A stretch of DNA of 16,105 nucleotides from Rhodocyclaceae bacterium (GTDB taxonomy: Bacteria; Pseudomonadota; Gammaproteobacteria; Burkholderiales; Rhodocyclaceae): positions 1-16,105 of the forward strand of contig JANYAW010000211.1 in the NCBI GenBank assembly GCA_025361105.1, given 5' to 3'. Made by a program: the position numbers and the translations under genes. Shown in pieces: positions 7,488 through 14,167 of the stretch. The notes beneath the pieces are model-generated. The model was not told the origin of the DNA, made no database searches, and worked only from the letters and a program-made list of their open reading frames with translations. The number at the start of each line of letters is the position of its first letter. Within the stretch, counting starts at the first letter, position 1.

Positions 7488-7934
7488 ATGTTCAAACACT
7501 TACTCGTTCCTACCGATGGCACCGAGTTTTCGACGACCACGGTGCAACGCGCCATCAAGTTCGCCTCTGAGACCGGTGCGCGTGTGACATTTTTTTACGC
7601 CAAGCCAGATTATTCCGTGGTGTTCTATGGCGAAGGCGTGCTGGTTGATCCGAACACGCCGCAATCTTTTGCCGAACATGCCGACAAGCATGCCGCCGAG
7701 ATACTTGCCACTTGCCAGGCTATGGCCGATTTGAGCGGCGTGAGTTGCGAAACCAAATCCGCCACCGGCGAACTTCCTTACCAAGCCATCATCGAGTGCG
7801 CGGAGCAAAGCGGTTGCGATTTAATTTTCATGGCCTCGCACGGAAGGCGCGGATTGTCGGCATTGTTGCTCGGCTCAGAAACCCAAAAAGTACTGACTCA
7901 CACCAAGATTCCGGTGCTGGTATATCGCTCGTAA
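7488..7934 (+). CDS. Universal stress protein, UspA family
   Basis: A single-domain 148-residue Usp protein, a cytosolic stress protein often dimeric and ATP-binding. It starts MFKHLLVPTDGTEFS, typical of the family, and ends with SHGRRGLSALLLGSETQKVL, which fits the ATP-binding motif G-x2-G-x9-G(S/T) except that the first Gly is Ala (MASHG). ATP binding is therefore likely but not certain. A strong ribosome site (AAGGGGAAAA) precedes the ATG. The FNR-type promoter upstream implies induction when oxygen is low, as known for several Usp genes. Only 42 bases separate its stop from the CYTH gene, so read-through into that gene and sixA is plausible. Confidence 0.93.
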   Translation: MFKHLLVPTDGTEFSTTTVQRAIKFASETGARVTFFYAKPDYSVVFYGEGVLVDPNTPQSFAEHADKHAAEILATCQAMADLSGVSCETKSATGELPYQAIIECAEQSGCDLIFMASHGRRGLSALLLGSETQKVLTHTKIPVLVYRS

Positions 7935-7976
7935 GCACCGATTTGAAGGTCGACGACCAGCGCTAGGAGACTTTGT

Positions 7977-8597
7977 TTGGCGGAAGAAATCGAAATCAAG
8001 TTAGCGTTGGAACCGACCGATCAAAGACGCTTCATGGGTCATCCGTTGCTGCGTTTGGCGACCGTGCGAACCAGTCAAATACTCGACAATATTTACTTCG
8101 ACACGCCGGATTTGGCTTTGAAAAAATACGGCATCGCGCTGCGTATTCGGCGACAGGGACGCCAGCGTTTGCAGACCGTCAAGCTGGGCGGAAAAGCGGT
8201 GGGTGGCTTGAGTATTCGTCCGGAATGGGAGGTGCCGTATCGCGGCCGGTTTGATTTTTCCGGCATCGACAATTCGGCAGCGCGGGGCTGGTTAGAACAA
8301 ACCGAAATTTTGAATCGCATCGCGCCAGTTTTTCAAACACGATTCCGGCGCATTACTTGGCATTTGCCGCTTGATTCTGGCGGTGAAGTGCTGGTGGCGC
8401 TTGATCGCGGCGATGTTTTCGCGGCGGGGCGACAAGCAAAAATCTCCGAAGTTGAATTGGAATTATTCGGCAGCACGGATGTCGCAGCGCTGAAAAATAT
8501 TAGCGAACAATTGGTGCAGCGCGTGCCGCTGGTGCCGTCTAGTATTTCAAAGGCGCAGCGGGCTTACGCTTTGTTGGCGACGGTCACAAAGCTGTAA
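7977..8597 (+). CDS. CYTH-domain protein, probable inorganic triphosphatase
   Basis: A 206-residue CYTH protein. The family signature ExExK is at the N-terminus (EIEIK, E4-E6-K8), followed by the tunnel-strand pattern (IYFDTPDLALKKYGIALRIRRQG and QTVKLGG) and later EVELELF. CYTH enzymes bind triphosphates with Mg and include inorganic triphosphatases, thiamine triphosphatases and class IV adenylate cyclases; E. coli YgiF is a CYTH-CHAD triphosphatase. Here no CHAD domain follows. The start is a TTG preceded by AGGAGA at six bases; no ATG gives an intact ExExK motif. It is 46 bases upstream of sixA, a pairing that suggests phosphate or polyphosphate metabolism, by inference. Confidence 0.88.
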   Translation: MAEEIEIKLALEPTDQRRFMGHPLLRLATVRTSQILDNIYFDTPDLALKKYGIALRIRRQGRQRLQTVKLGGKAVGGLSIRPEWEVPYRGRFDFSGIDNSAARGWLEQTEILNRIAPVFQTRFRRITWHLPLDSGGEVLVALDRGDVFAAGRQAKISEVELELFGSTDVAALKNISEQLVQRVPLVPSSISKAQRAYALLATVTKL

Positions 8598-8643
8598 CGC
8601 TTCCTGGTCAAAATACGCGTCCAGACAATGTGTGGAGAATGCA

Positions 8644-9114
8644 ATGGAGTTGATTTTATGGCGACATGCCGAGGCTGAAGACGGCTCGATCGACATTAGC
8701 GATGCAAAACGCCGACTGACGCCGCGTGGTGAAAAACAGGCGCGACACATGGCGCAATGGTTGCGCAGTCATTTGCCGAGCGCGCCAAAACGAACACGAG
8801 TATTGGTCAGTCCATCGATTCGCACCCAACAAACGGCGCACGCGCTGCAATTGCCGTTTGAAATTGAACCGCGAGTTGGTGCTGGTGGTACGCCGTCGGA
8901 CATACTCGCCGCTTGCAATTGGCCAGACGACGAGCGTGCGGTGATCGTGGTAGGGCATCAGCCGACGCTGGGCGAAATTGCCGCATTGGTGATGACCGGT
9001 GCTCCCGCGCAATGGTCCGTTAAAAAGGGTGGTGTGTGGTGGTTCTACAAACGATCTCGCGAAGACGGCGAGCAAGTGATTTTGCGTGCGGTGATGAATC
9101 CGGATTTCTTGTAG
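8644..9114 (+). CDS. sixA: Phosphohistidine phosphatase SixA
   Basis: A 156-residue histidine-phosphatase-superfamily protein. The catalytic motif is LWRHAEAED (R7, H8, with H8 phosphorylated in the mechanism), then LTPRGEKQA, SPSIRTQQTA and the second His motif VGHQPTL (H105). SixA removes phosphate from phosphohistidine, for example on HPt domains or the nitrogen phosphotransferase system. I chose the ATG at 8644 because GGAG lies six bases before it; an upstream GTG at 8632 adds only four residues. Residues 78-85 (VGAGGTPS) are encoded by repeat copy 5. In typical SixA this stretch aligns with a loop such as LAPGAS before a DLLAA-like helix, so the copy does not disrupt the fold. Convergent with the synthetase gene, 7 bases apart. 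Confidence 0.9.
   Translation: MELILWRHAEAEDGSIDISDAKRRLTPRGEKQARHMAQWLRSHLPSAPKRTRVLVSPSIRTQQTAHALQLPFEIEPRVGAGGTPSDILAACNWPDDERAVIVVGHQPTLGEIAALVMTGAPAQWSVKKGGVWWFYKRSREDGEQVILRAVMNPDFL
8874..8897 (+). repeat. Interspersed short repeat, copy 5, inside sixA
   Basis: Reads AGTTGGTGC, TGGTGGT, ACGCCGTC, in sense with the gene. In the sixA frame it encodes V-G-A-G-G-T-P-S. It matches all 17 invariant positions of the repeat, but its first upstream base is G rather than C. Confidence 0.7.
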
Positions 9115-9121
9115 TCGTTGA

Positions 9122-10951
9122 TCACAAGCGTAATTTGCCTTGCACCACCTCATCGTAAATCGTAGCGGTGAGCGGCTCGTAGCCTTTTTGTTTGTCGCGC
9201 AAGATGAATAAAGGATCGCGGATTGTCGTCGGATTAAAACCTTGCTGCTTCAAATCCACTTTGCGAATTTTGAATGTGGCCGTAGTTTCGTGCGCTGAAA
9301 TCAGGCGAATAAAAATTGGTACCGCATAGGCCGGAAGGGCTTGCGTTAAATGTTGTGCGGCGGTGCGCGGATTAAATTTTGCTCCCGCGTTCATCACCAA
9401 CGCAGCCATGCCGGCGCGGCCATCGGCGTGCGGCACCGATACGCCATACACGCTGCCTTGCTCGACACCATCGAGCGTGCCAAGCGCGCCTTCAACCTCG
9501 GTGGTGGCGACGTTTTCGCCTTTCCAGCGGAAAGTGTCGCCGACACGGTCGACAAAGGCGATATGGCGGAATCCTTGCTCGCGCACCAGGTCACCACTGT
9601 TAATCCATATGTCGCCACGCTCGAACACGTCGCGCAAAAGCTTGGCTTCGTTGGCAGTGGCATCGGTGTAGCCATCAAACGGACTGCTCTCGGTAACTTC
9701 GGTGATGAGCAATCCTGATTCGCCACGCGGCACACGATGCATAAAGCCACGACGGTCGCGCAGCGCTTGTTCAATTTGCGTGTCGAAAGCGACGATGGCG
9801 TAAGTCTGTGCCGAGAAACCAGCAGTCCGCGATAAGCCCAGTGCATTGATGAAAACCAAATTACCTTCGCTGGAGCCATAGAACTCGCAAATGTGCGCGA
9901 TGCCAAATCGCGCTTGAAATTCATCCCAAATTTCGGCGCGCAGACCATTGCCTATCATTACCCGAATATTGTGCGTCTTGTCCATCGCGCTCGGTGGCCT
10001 GGCGAGCAAGTAACGACAAAGCTCACCGATGTACACAAATGCCGTGGCGCGTGCGCTGCGTATCTCGTCCCAAAATTTGGACGCGCTGAATTTGCGCGCC
10101 ATCGCCAGCGTTGCACCAGTGGTCAGCACGGCACTCCAGCACAGCGTTAGCGCGCTGTTGTGATAGAAGGGTAGGGGGCAATAAAAAACATCGTCGGCGC
10201 GAAGTCGCATCGCCATTTGGCCGATGCCATAGCCGCTTTTGAGCCAACGCAGATGCGTCATCACGGCGGCCTTGGGCATGCCGGTGGTGCCCGAAGTGAA
10301 AATTAAATAGCAGGGGTCGCTGGCTTTGATTTGGCGTGTCACAGATATGTTTGACGGCGTGCTACCGGCACCAACTGACGAGACGGTATCAGGCAAGCTC
10401 TCGAATCCAATCGGTGGGTTTCCACTACCAACCCAAAACCAAATCGCGCCGCGCGGTTTTTTGGGAAACGCTGTTTGTAATGCGGCCACACAGTCATCGC
10501 CAACAATCAACAAATGCGGTTTGATGACTTCAACACTGTGGCGCAAAACCTCGCCACGCTGATTGGGGTTGAGCATTCCGGCTACCGCGCCAAGCTTGAC
10601 AGTAGCGGCAACGCAGGCGAGCAAATCCGGACAATTATCAAACAACAAACCGACGGTATCGCCATGCCCCACGCCGCGCGCTTGCAGCGCTCGCGCGATG
10701 CGATTGGCCCACGCATTGAAGTCGCGATAATTCCAGCGCAGACCTTCAAATAACAGGCAATCTTTGTCAGGATATTTCTGCGCTTGCAAGTCTAAAAGCT
10801 GGCCGATGGATTGAGTGCTTTCGGAATTGAGCAAAGCCACGTTGAGTGCCGCACGCAAAGCGCGCGGCGCAGCCGGCGCAAGACGCAGCGCGGCGCGACC
10901 GACAGCTAACAGGCCGACCTTGTCACTTGCGGGTTTGCCACCGATGGCCAT
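9122..10951 (-). CDS. FATP-type long/very-long-chain acyl-CoA synthetase
   Basis: A 609-residue AMP-forming ligase that activates fatty acids with ATP and CoA. The P-loop is YLIFTSGTTGMPK (215-227). CEFYGSSEGN is the A5-type motif, and DRVGDTFRWKGENVATTEVE is the signature of the fatty-acid transport protein/very-long-chain synthetase family (SLC27, mycobacterial FadD6) rather than of classical FadD. Length matches that family (about 600). The N-terminal 45 residues form a basic/hydrophobic amphipathic segment that could bind membranes. It starts 3 bases after the acyltransferase stop, so the two are co-transcribed and may hand acyl-CoA from one to the other. Residues 193-200 (VGAGSTPS) come from repeat copy 4, in a variable linker just before the P-loop. 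Confidence 0.9.
   Translation of the reverse strand: MAIGGKPASDKVGLLAVGRAALRLAPAAPRALRAALNVALLNSESTQSIGQLLDLQAQKYPDKDCLLFEGLRWNYRDFNAWANRIARALQARGVGHGDTVGLLFDNCPDLLACVAATVKLGAVAGMLNPNQRGEVLRHSVEVIKPHLLIVGDDCVAALQTAFPKKPRGAIWFWVGSGNPPIGFESLPDTVSSVGAGSTPSNISVTRQIKASDPCYLIFTSGTTGMPKAAVMTHLRWLKSGYGIGQMAMRLRADDVFYCPLPFYHNSALTLCWSAVLTTGATLAMARKFSASKFWDEIRSARATAFVYIGELCRYLLARPPSAMDKTHNIRVMIGNGLRAEIWDEFQARFGIAHICEFYGSSEGNLVFINALGLSRTAGFSAQTYAIVAFDTQIEQALRDRRGFMHRVPRGESGLLITEVTESSPFDGYTDATANEAKLLRDVFERGDIWINSGDLVREQGFRHIAFVDRVGDTFRWKGENVATTEVEGALGTLDGVEQGSVYGVSVPHADGRAGMAALVMNAGAKFNPRTAAQHLTQALPAYAVPIFIRLISAHETTATFKIRKVDLKQQGFNPTTIRDPLFILRDKQKGYEPLTATIYDEVVQGKLRL
10353..10381 (-). repeat. Interspersed short repeat, copy 4, inside the acyl-CoA synthetase gene
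   Basis: On the minus strand it reads TCGTC, AGTTGGTGC, CGGTAGC, ACGCCGTC, in sense with the gene. It encodes V-G-A-G-S-T-P-S at residues 193-200. The TCGTC prefix is shared with copy 1, giving about 25 of 29 identical bases between those two. Confidence 0.8.
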
Positions 10952-10954
10952 TTT

Positions 10955-11857
10955 TTACACCGAAGAGTTTGCAAGGATTTCGGTAATTTTCTGGTCCTTG
11001 CGCTGCCACAACTCTTTCACCCATATCGAATATGCCTCGCGCACTTGCGGATCGTTGGTGTAGTCGCCAACCAGTAAATGTGGTGGTACGGGGAGCGTTT
11101 GCACATGCACTATCACGCGCTTCAAATCGCCGCACAAAAACTGCCAAAAATTTGGTGCGCCATAAGGGTACACAATCGTTACATCAAGTATGGAATGAAA
11201 CTTCTCACCCATCGCGTTGAGCGCCAGCGCGATACCGCCTGCTTTGGGTTTGAGCAGATGCCGGTAGGGCGATTGTTGGTGCGCGTGCTTGGCTTTGGTG
11301 AAGCGCGTGCCTTCGAGAAAGTTCATCACACTGGTTGGTATCAGTGCGAATTTTTCGCAAGCTTTGCGTGTGGTTTCCTGATCTTTACCACGCATTTCGG
11401 GATGTTTCTTGAGGAAGGCTTCGCTGTGCCGGCGCATGAAAGGGAAATCCAATGCCCACCACGCCAGTCCCATTACCGGCACCCAAATCAATTCTTGTTT
11501 GAGGAAAAATTTCAACAGGGGGATCCGCCGCGTGAGCAAGTGTTGCAAGACAAAAATATCGGCCCAGGATTGATGATTGCTATTGACCAAATACCAGCTA
11601 TTGGCGGGGAGTTCGTCTATGCCTTTAACGCTCCACGTAGTTCGTTGGGTAAGCGCCATCCAGCCGCTATTGCAGCCTATCCACGCCTCGGCGATGAACA
11701 ACAACAGCGGGTCTATCCTGAGGCGAAATGCAGGCCACGGAACGGCAAGTTTCACCAGCGCGAAGAGCACCAAAAGCGGCACCCAAAAAAATGAATTGAG
11801 TGCCAACAGGATGGAAGTAATGATGCCGATAAGAATGCGAGGAAGAAAATTTAGCAT
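10955..11857 (-). CDS. PlsC-type acyltransferase (YihG/LCLAT-like)
   Basis: A 300-residue membrane-bound glycerophospholipid acyltransferase. A hydrophobic N-terminal segment (about 8-40) anchors it. The catalytic HX4D motif is NHQSWADI (H95, D100), and the second block is FLEGTRFTK (E182-G-T-R), with later VTIVYP. The family transfers acyl groups from acyl-CoA or acyl-ACP to lysophospholipids; the NHQSWADI form is typical of the YihG group rather than PlsC itself. It lies 18 bases after a small secreted-protein gene and 3 bases before the acyl-CoA synthetase, suggesting a phospholipid or membrane-remodelling operon. The exact acceptor is not visible. Confidence 0.9.
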   Translation of the reverse strand: MLNFLPRILIGIITSILLALNSFFWVPLLVLFALVKLAVPWPAFRLRIDPLLLFIAEAWIGCNSGWMALTQRTTWSVKGIDELPANSWYLVNSNHQSWADIFVLQHLLTRRIPLLKFFLKQELIWVPVMGLAWWALDFPFMRRHSEAFLKKHPEMRGKDQETTRKACEKFALIPTSVMNFLEGTRFTKAKHAHQQSPYRHLLKPKAGGIALALNAMGEKFHSILDVTIVYPYGAPNFWQFLCGDLKRVIVHVQTLPVPPHLLVGDYTNDPQVREAYSIWVKELWQRKDQKITEILANSSV

Positions 11858-11875
11858 GTCGATGTTCTGGTGCGA

Positions 11876-12205
11876 TTACCGACATGCCGCAGCGGCCTTG
11901 CGAATTTTCTCCAGCAAGGCCTGCGCATCCTCTGGTTTGGTTAGCGGAATTTTTACTTCAAAGCCGCTGCCAAAACTACCACCGCCGTAGGCGATTTTTA
12001 ATTCGGTTGGCGTTGTTTCAATGTATTGAACGATGCCCAAATTTATCCAGCGACGATGAGCAGGGTCGTCGGCGGGTATCTCGAAAAGACAAAACGCAGT
12101 GGAGCCTGGAGTAACTGTGGACGCCAGAGTTTGTGCACGTGCAACCGCTGTCATATTGCCAGCAATGACGAGACCAACGAACAAAATCTTGCGAAGAATT
12201 CGCAT
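11876..12205 (-). CDS. Small secreted protein of unknown function
   Basis: A 109-residue protein I do not recognise. It has a clear signal peptide: basic MRILRK, a hydrophobic core, and likely cleavage near AVARAQ at about residue 25. The mature part of about 84 residues contains two Cys, one near the start (AFCLFEIP) and one two residues from the end (AAACR), which could form a disulfide in the periplasm. A Gly-rich GGGSFGSGFE lies mid-protein. It is between a YceI gene (48 bases) and the acyltransferase (18 bases), so it probably belongs to the same transcript. A hairpin precedes its start. The signal peptide and operon position support a real gene. Confidence 0.7.
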   Translation of the reverse strand: MRILRKILFVGLVIAGNMTAVARAQTLASTVTPGSTAFCLFEIPADDPAHRRWINLGIVQYIETTPTELKIAYGGGSFGSGFEVKIPLTKPEDAQALLEKIRKAAAACR

Positions 12206-12220
12206 GCTGATGTTTGATGC

Positions 12221-12244
12221 CGAGGCGAGGAAAATCTCGCCCCG
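12221..12244 (-). terminator. Hairpin between a YceI gene and the small secreted-protein gene
   Basis: The arms CGAGGCGAG (12221-12229) and CTCGCCCCG (12236-12244) form a 9-base-pair stem with one G-U pair on the minus-strand transcript, and a six-base loop. It is 9 bases after the YceI stop. No U-run follows, so it may be a partial terminator, or an mRNA-stabilising hairpin setting the ratio of upstream to downstream genes. Confidence 0.5.
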
Positions 12245-12253
12245 GCGACAAGC

Positions 12254-12832
12254 CTATTCCTTTATTGCTTCGATGCTCAGGGTCAGCGTTACATCATCGC
12301 TGACGGCGGGTGCATATTTGCCAGCGTTAAATTCTGAGCGCTTGAGTTTGCCCGTTGCATTGGCACCGCAGGCCTCTTTTTTGGCCATAGGATGCATCTT
12401 GCAACTGAACGCGGTGACAGTCAGCGTCAATGGTTTACTCACGCCTTTCATGGTCATGATGCCTTCGACCGAAGTGAGCTTGTCGCCATCAAATTTCAAA
12501 TTATCGGATTTGAACGTGATGGTCGGAAAATTCGCCGTGTCGAAAAATCCGTCGCCTTGGATATGGCCGTTGAACAACGTGGAGCCGGTGTCGACCGATT
12601 TAGCATCAATCAAGACATCGACTGAGCCAGTTTTGGCGGCGCGGTCGAGTACGATTTTTCCGCTGGTGGTATTAAAACGATGCACCTGATTTGAAAACCC
12701 AAGATGGCTATATTCAAAACGTGGGAAGGTATGCGAGTTATCGATGACAAATGTTTCCGGGGCAGCGGAGACGTTTGTCGCGATGAAACTTGTGGCTAAA
12801 AATCCGATGCTCAGTGCGCTGATTTTTCTCAT
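12254..12832 (-). CDS. YceI-family periplasmic protein 1
   Basis: A 192-residue YceI-family lipocalin-like beta-barrel, known to bind isoprenoid or quinone-like lipids in the periplasm. The signal peptide covers about residues 1-23 (ending NVSAA). Family features are FVIDNSHTFPRFEYSHLGF, VDVLIDAKSVDTG, FFDTANFPTITFKS and GIMTMKGVSKPLTLTV. It has two Cys in the FSCKMHPMAKKEACG insertion, commonly seen in one YceI subgroup. A CAGGAG ribosome site lies seven bases before the ATG. It is 57 bases downstream of the second YceI gene. With cytochrome b561 upstream, the arrangement resembles E. coli yceJ-yceI, duplicated. Confidence 0.92.
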   Translation of the reverse strand: MRKISALSIGFLATSFIATNVSAAPETFVIDNSHTFPRFEYSHLGFSNQVHRFNTTSGKIVLDRAAKTGSVDVLIDAKSVDTGSTLFNGHIQGDGFFDTANFPTITFKSDNLKFDGDKLTSVEGIMTMKGVSKPLTLTVTAFSCKMHPMAKKEACGANATGKLKRSEFNAGKYAPAVSDDVTLTLSIEAIKE

Positions 12833-12889
12833 GAAATGACTCCTGGGTTGTAAGTATTGGTGGATAGTTTGCAGCAGAAAAATTATGAA

Positions 12890-13474
12890 CTATTTTTTGG
12901 GTGCAGCAGTAGTAGGTAGAGCGGTTGCGACGATATGAAATTTGATTTGGACTTCGTTGGCCACCGCGCCGACATCCGCCCACGGCCCTTCGCCGATGGC
13001 GAAATCCAGCCGCTTGATGGTCAGCGCGCCGTCAAACACGCCAGCGGGGCCTTGTGGTTTGAAAGTAAATGGCGCGATTGCATCGACACTTTTGCCTTTG
13101 ATGCTGAGTTTGCCGGTGACTTCATAACGATCAGCGCCTAATGCTTTGACGCTGGTGGATGCAAATTTTGCGCTCGGAAAAGCCTTGCTGTTGAACCATT
13201 GCTTGCCCGCCACTTCATCGTCGCCTTCGCTGGTACCAGTGTCGATGCTGGCCAGATCAATATCGACTTGCGCATTGGCGGTAGCGGGTTTGCTTGGGTC
13301 AAAATTCAGATTCACGACGAACTTGCGAAACTTGCCATCCATCGCCACGCCCATTTGTTTATAGCCAAAACTCACGCTACTCTTTTCGTGTTGCACTTGG
13401 TTGAATTCGGCCGAACTCGCGACCTTAGCCATACATAGCAATCCCAACAAAAACAAACGTGACAGTGAGCTCAT
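12890..13474 (-). CDS. YceI-family periplasmic protein 2
   Basis: A 194-residue YceI-type protein, diverged from its neighbour. It has an N-terminal signal peptide (MSSLSRLFLLGLLCMAKVAS). Family features are SVSFGYKQMGVAMDGKFRKF, VDIDLASIDTGTSEGDDEV, WFNSKAFPSAKFAST, GKLSIKGKSVDAIAPFTF and the C-terminal IGEGPWADVGAVANEVQIKF. I chose the ATG at 13474 because GAGGAA precedes it at a normal distance; an upstream ATG at 13495 would overlap the cytochrome gene and add a non-signal-like leader. It is 13 bases after cytochrome b561, so it is translated from the same message. Role: probably lipid or quinone binding in the periplasm, by family. Confidence 0.9.
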   Translation of the reverse strand: MSSLSRLFLLGLLCMAKVASSAEFNQVQHEKSSVSFGYKQMGVAMDGKFRKFVVNLNFDPSKPATANAQVDIDLASIDTGTSEGDDEVAGKQWFNSKAFPSAKFASTSVKALGADRYEVTGKLSIKGKSVDAIAPFTFKPQGPAGVFDGALTIKRLDFAIGEGPWADVGAVANEVQIKFHIVATALPTTAAPKK

Positions 13475-13487
13475 AAATTTCCTCTGG

Positions 13488-14033
13488 TTAAACATTACGA
13501 CCTGGCAGCATACGGCGCAAGGTGCCGTCTTTGTCGATCACATGATGCTTGATGGCGGCGGCTAAATGTAGCGCGACTAGTACAAACAACCCGGTGCTCA
13601 AGGCCTCGTGGAAATTTCTGAGCAAGCTGCCAAGTTCTTTGTTTTTGTCGACCATATCCGGCAACGGGATCAGACCCAGATACACCACCGAAACGCCTTT
13701 TGCCGAACTCATCAACCAGCCCGAAAGTGGCACCAAAAGTATTAACAAATACAGCAAGGCATGGGTCACGTTGGCCGCAATGTGTTGCCACGCCGGCGCG
13801 GGCAGGGCAGTCGGTGGCGGCTTGGCCATGCGCACCAGCAAGCGCGGCAGGAACAACAGCAACACTGTGATGCCCAGCCATTTGTGATAAGAGAACAATT
13901 CCAGTTTTTGCGGCGATAGTGGCAAATCATGCATGTATTTGCCCAATGGAAATGCCACGAAGATTAGCAGCGCCGTCAGCCAGTGGATAAGAATGGCTGA
14001 GTTCGCGTATCGAGAGGGTGATTGAGAGTTCAT
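13488..14033 (-). CDS. Cytochrome b561, YceJ/CybB type
   Basis: A 181-residue inner-membrane dihaem cytochrome with four transmembrane helices. Likely haem ligands are H17 (ILIHWL), H50 (SYHKWLG), H142 (NFHEAL) and H156 (ALHLAAA), spaced as in bacterial b561 proteins, which exchange electrons with quinone; E. coli CybB oxidises superoxide. It is the first gene of a minus-strand run with two YceI genes. The start ATG at 14033 has weak upstream ribosome-site character. The 134-base divergent region toward the aldolase gene carries two inverted repeats and probably its promoter. Confidence 0.92.
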   Translation of the reverse strand: MNSQSPSRYANSAILIHWLTALLIFVAFPLGKYMHDLPLSPQKLELFSYHKWLGITVLLLFLPRLLVRMAKPPPTALPAPAWQHIAANVTHALLYLLILLVPLSGWLMSSAKGVSVVYLGLIPLPDMVDKNKELGSLLRNFHEALSTGLFVLVALHLAAAIKHHVIDKDGTLRRMLPGRNV

Positions 14034-14059
14034 GAATGATGATTTTAGATGTGATACCG

Positions 14060-14082
14060 ACCGCGTACTTTACTCGCGCGGT
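14060..14082. promoter_or_regulatory. Inverted repeat in the b561-aldolase divergent region (b561 side)
   Basis: Perfect arms ACCGCG (14060-14065) and CGCGGT (14077-14082) with an 11-base spacer, about 27-49 bases before the cytochrome b561 start. It is a candidate operator; the arms are short and GC-rich, so chance is possible. Confidence 0.35.
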
Positions 14083-14098
14083 GCAGCGCGTTGAACTA

Positions 14099-14139
14099 AA
14101 ATCTGCTGAACCACAATCGATAGTGGGTTTTTCAGATTT
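14099..14139. promoter_or_regulatory. Inverted repeat in the b561-aldolase divergent region (aldolase side)
   Basis: Outer arms AAATCTG (14099-14105) and CAGATTT (14133-14139) are perfect. Inside them AACCAC and GTGGGTT pair with one bulge. It ends 28 bases before the aldolase ATG. It could be an operator or a leader hairpin for the aldolase transcript. Confidence 0.4.
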
Positions 14140-14167
14140 CAGTGGATTTAATTAACGGAGGCAGACT

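Noticed and set aside
9394..9948. A 184-codon minus-strand open frame, and other long frames inside the acyl-CoA synthetase and hemN regions
   Set aside because: They overlap clear conserved genes in another frame and show no recognisable protein sequence, so they are shadows.
11078..11794. A 238-codon plus-strand open frame opposite the acyltransferase
   Set aside because: The minus strand carries a complete acyltransferase with HX4D and EGTR motifs; the opposite frame shows no domain and no ribosome site.
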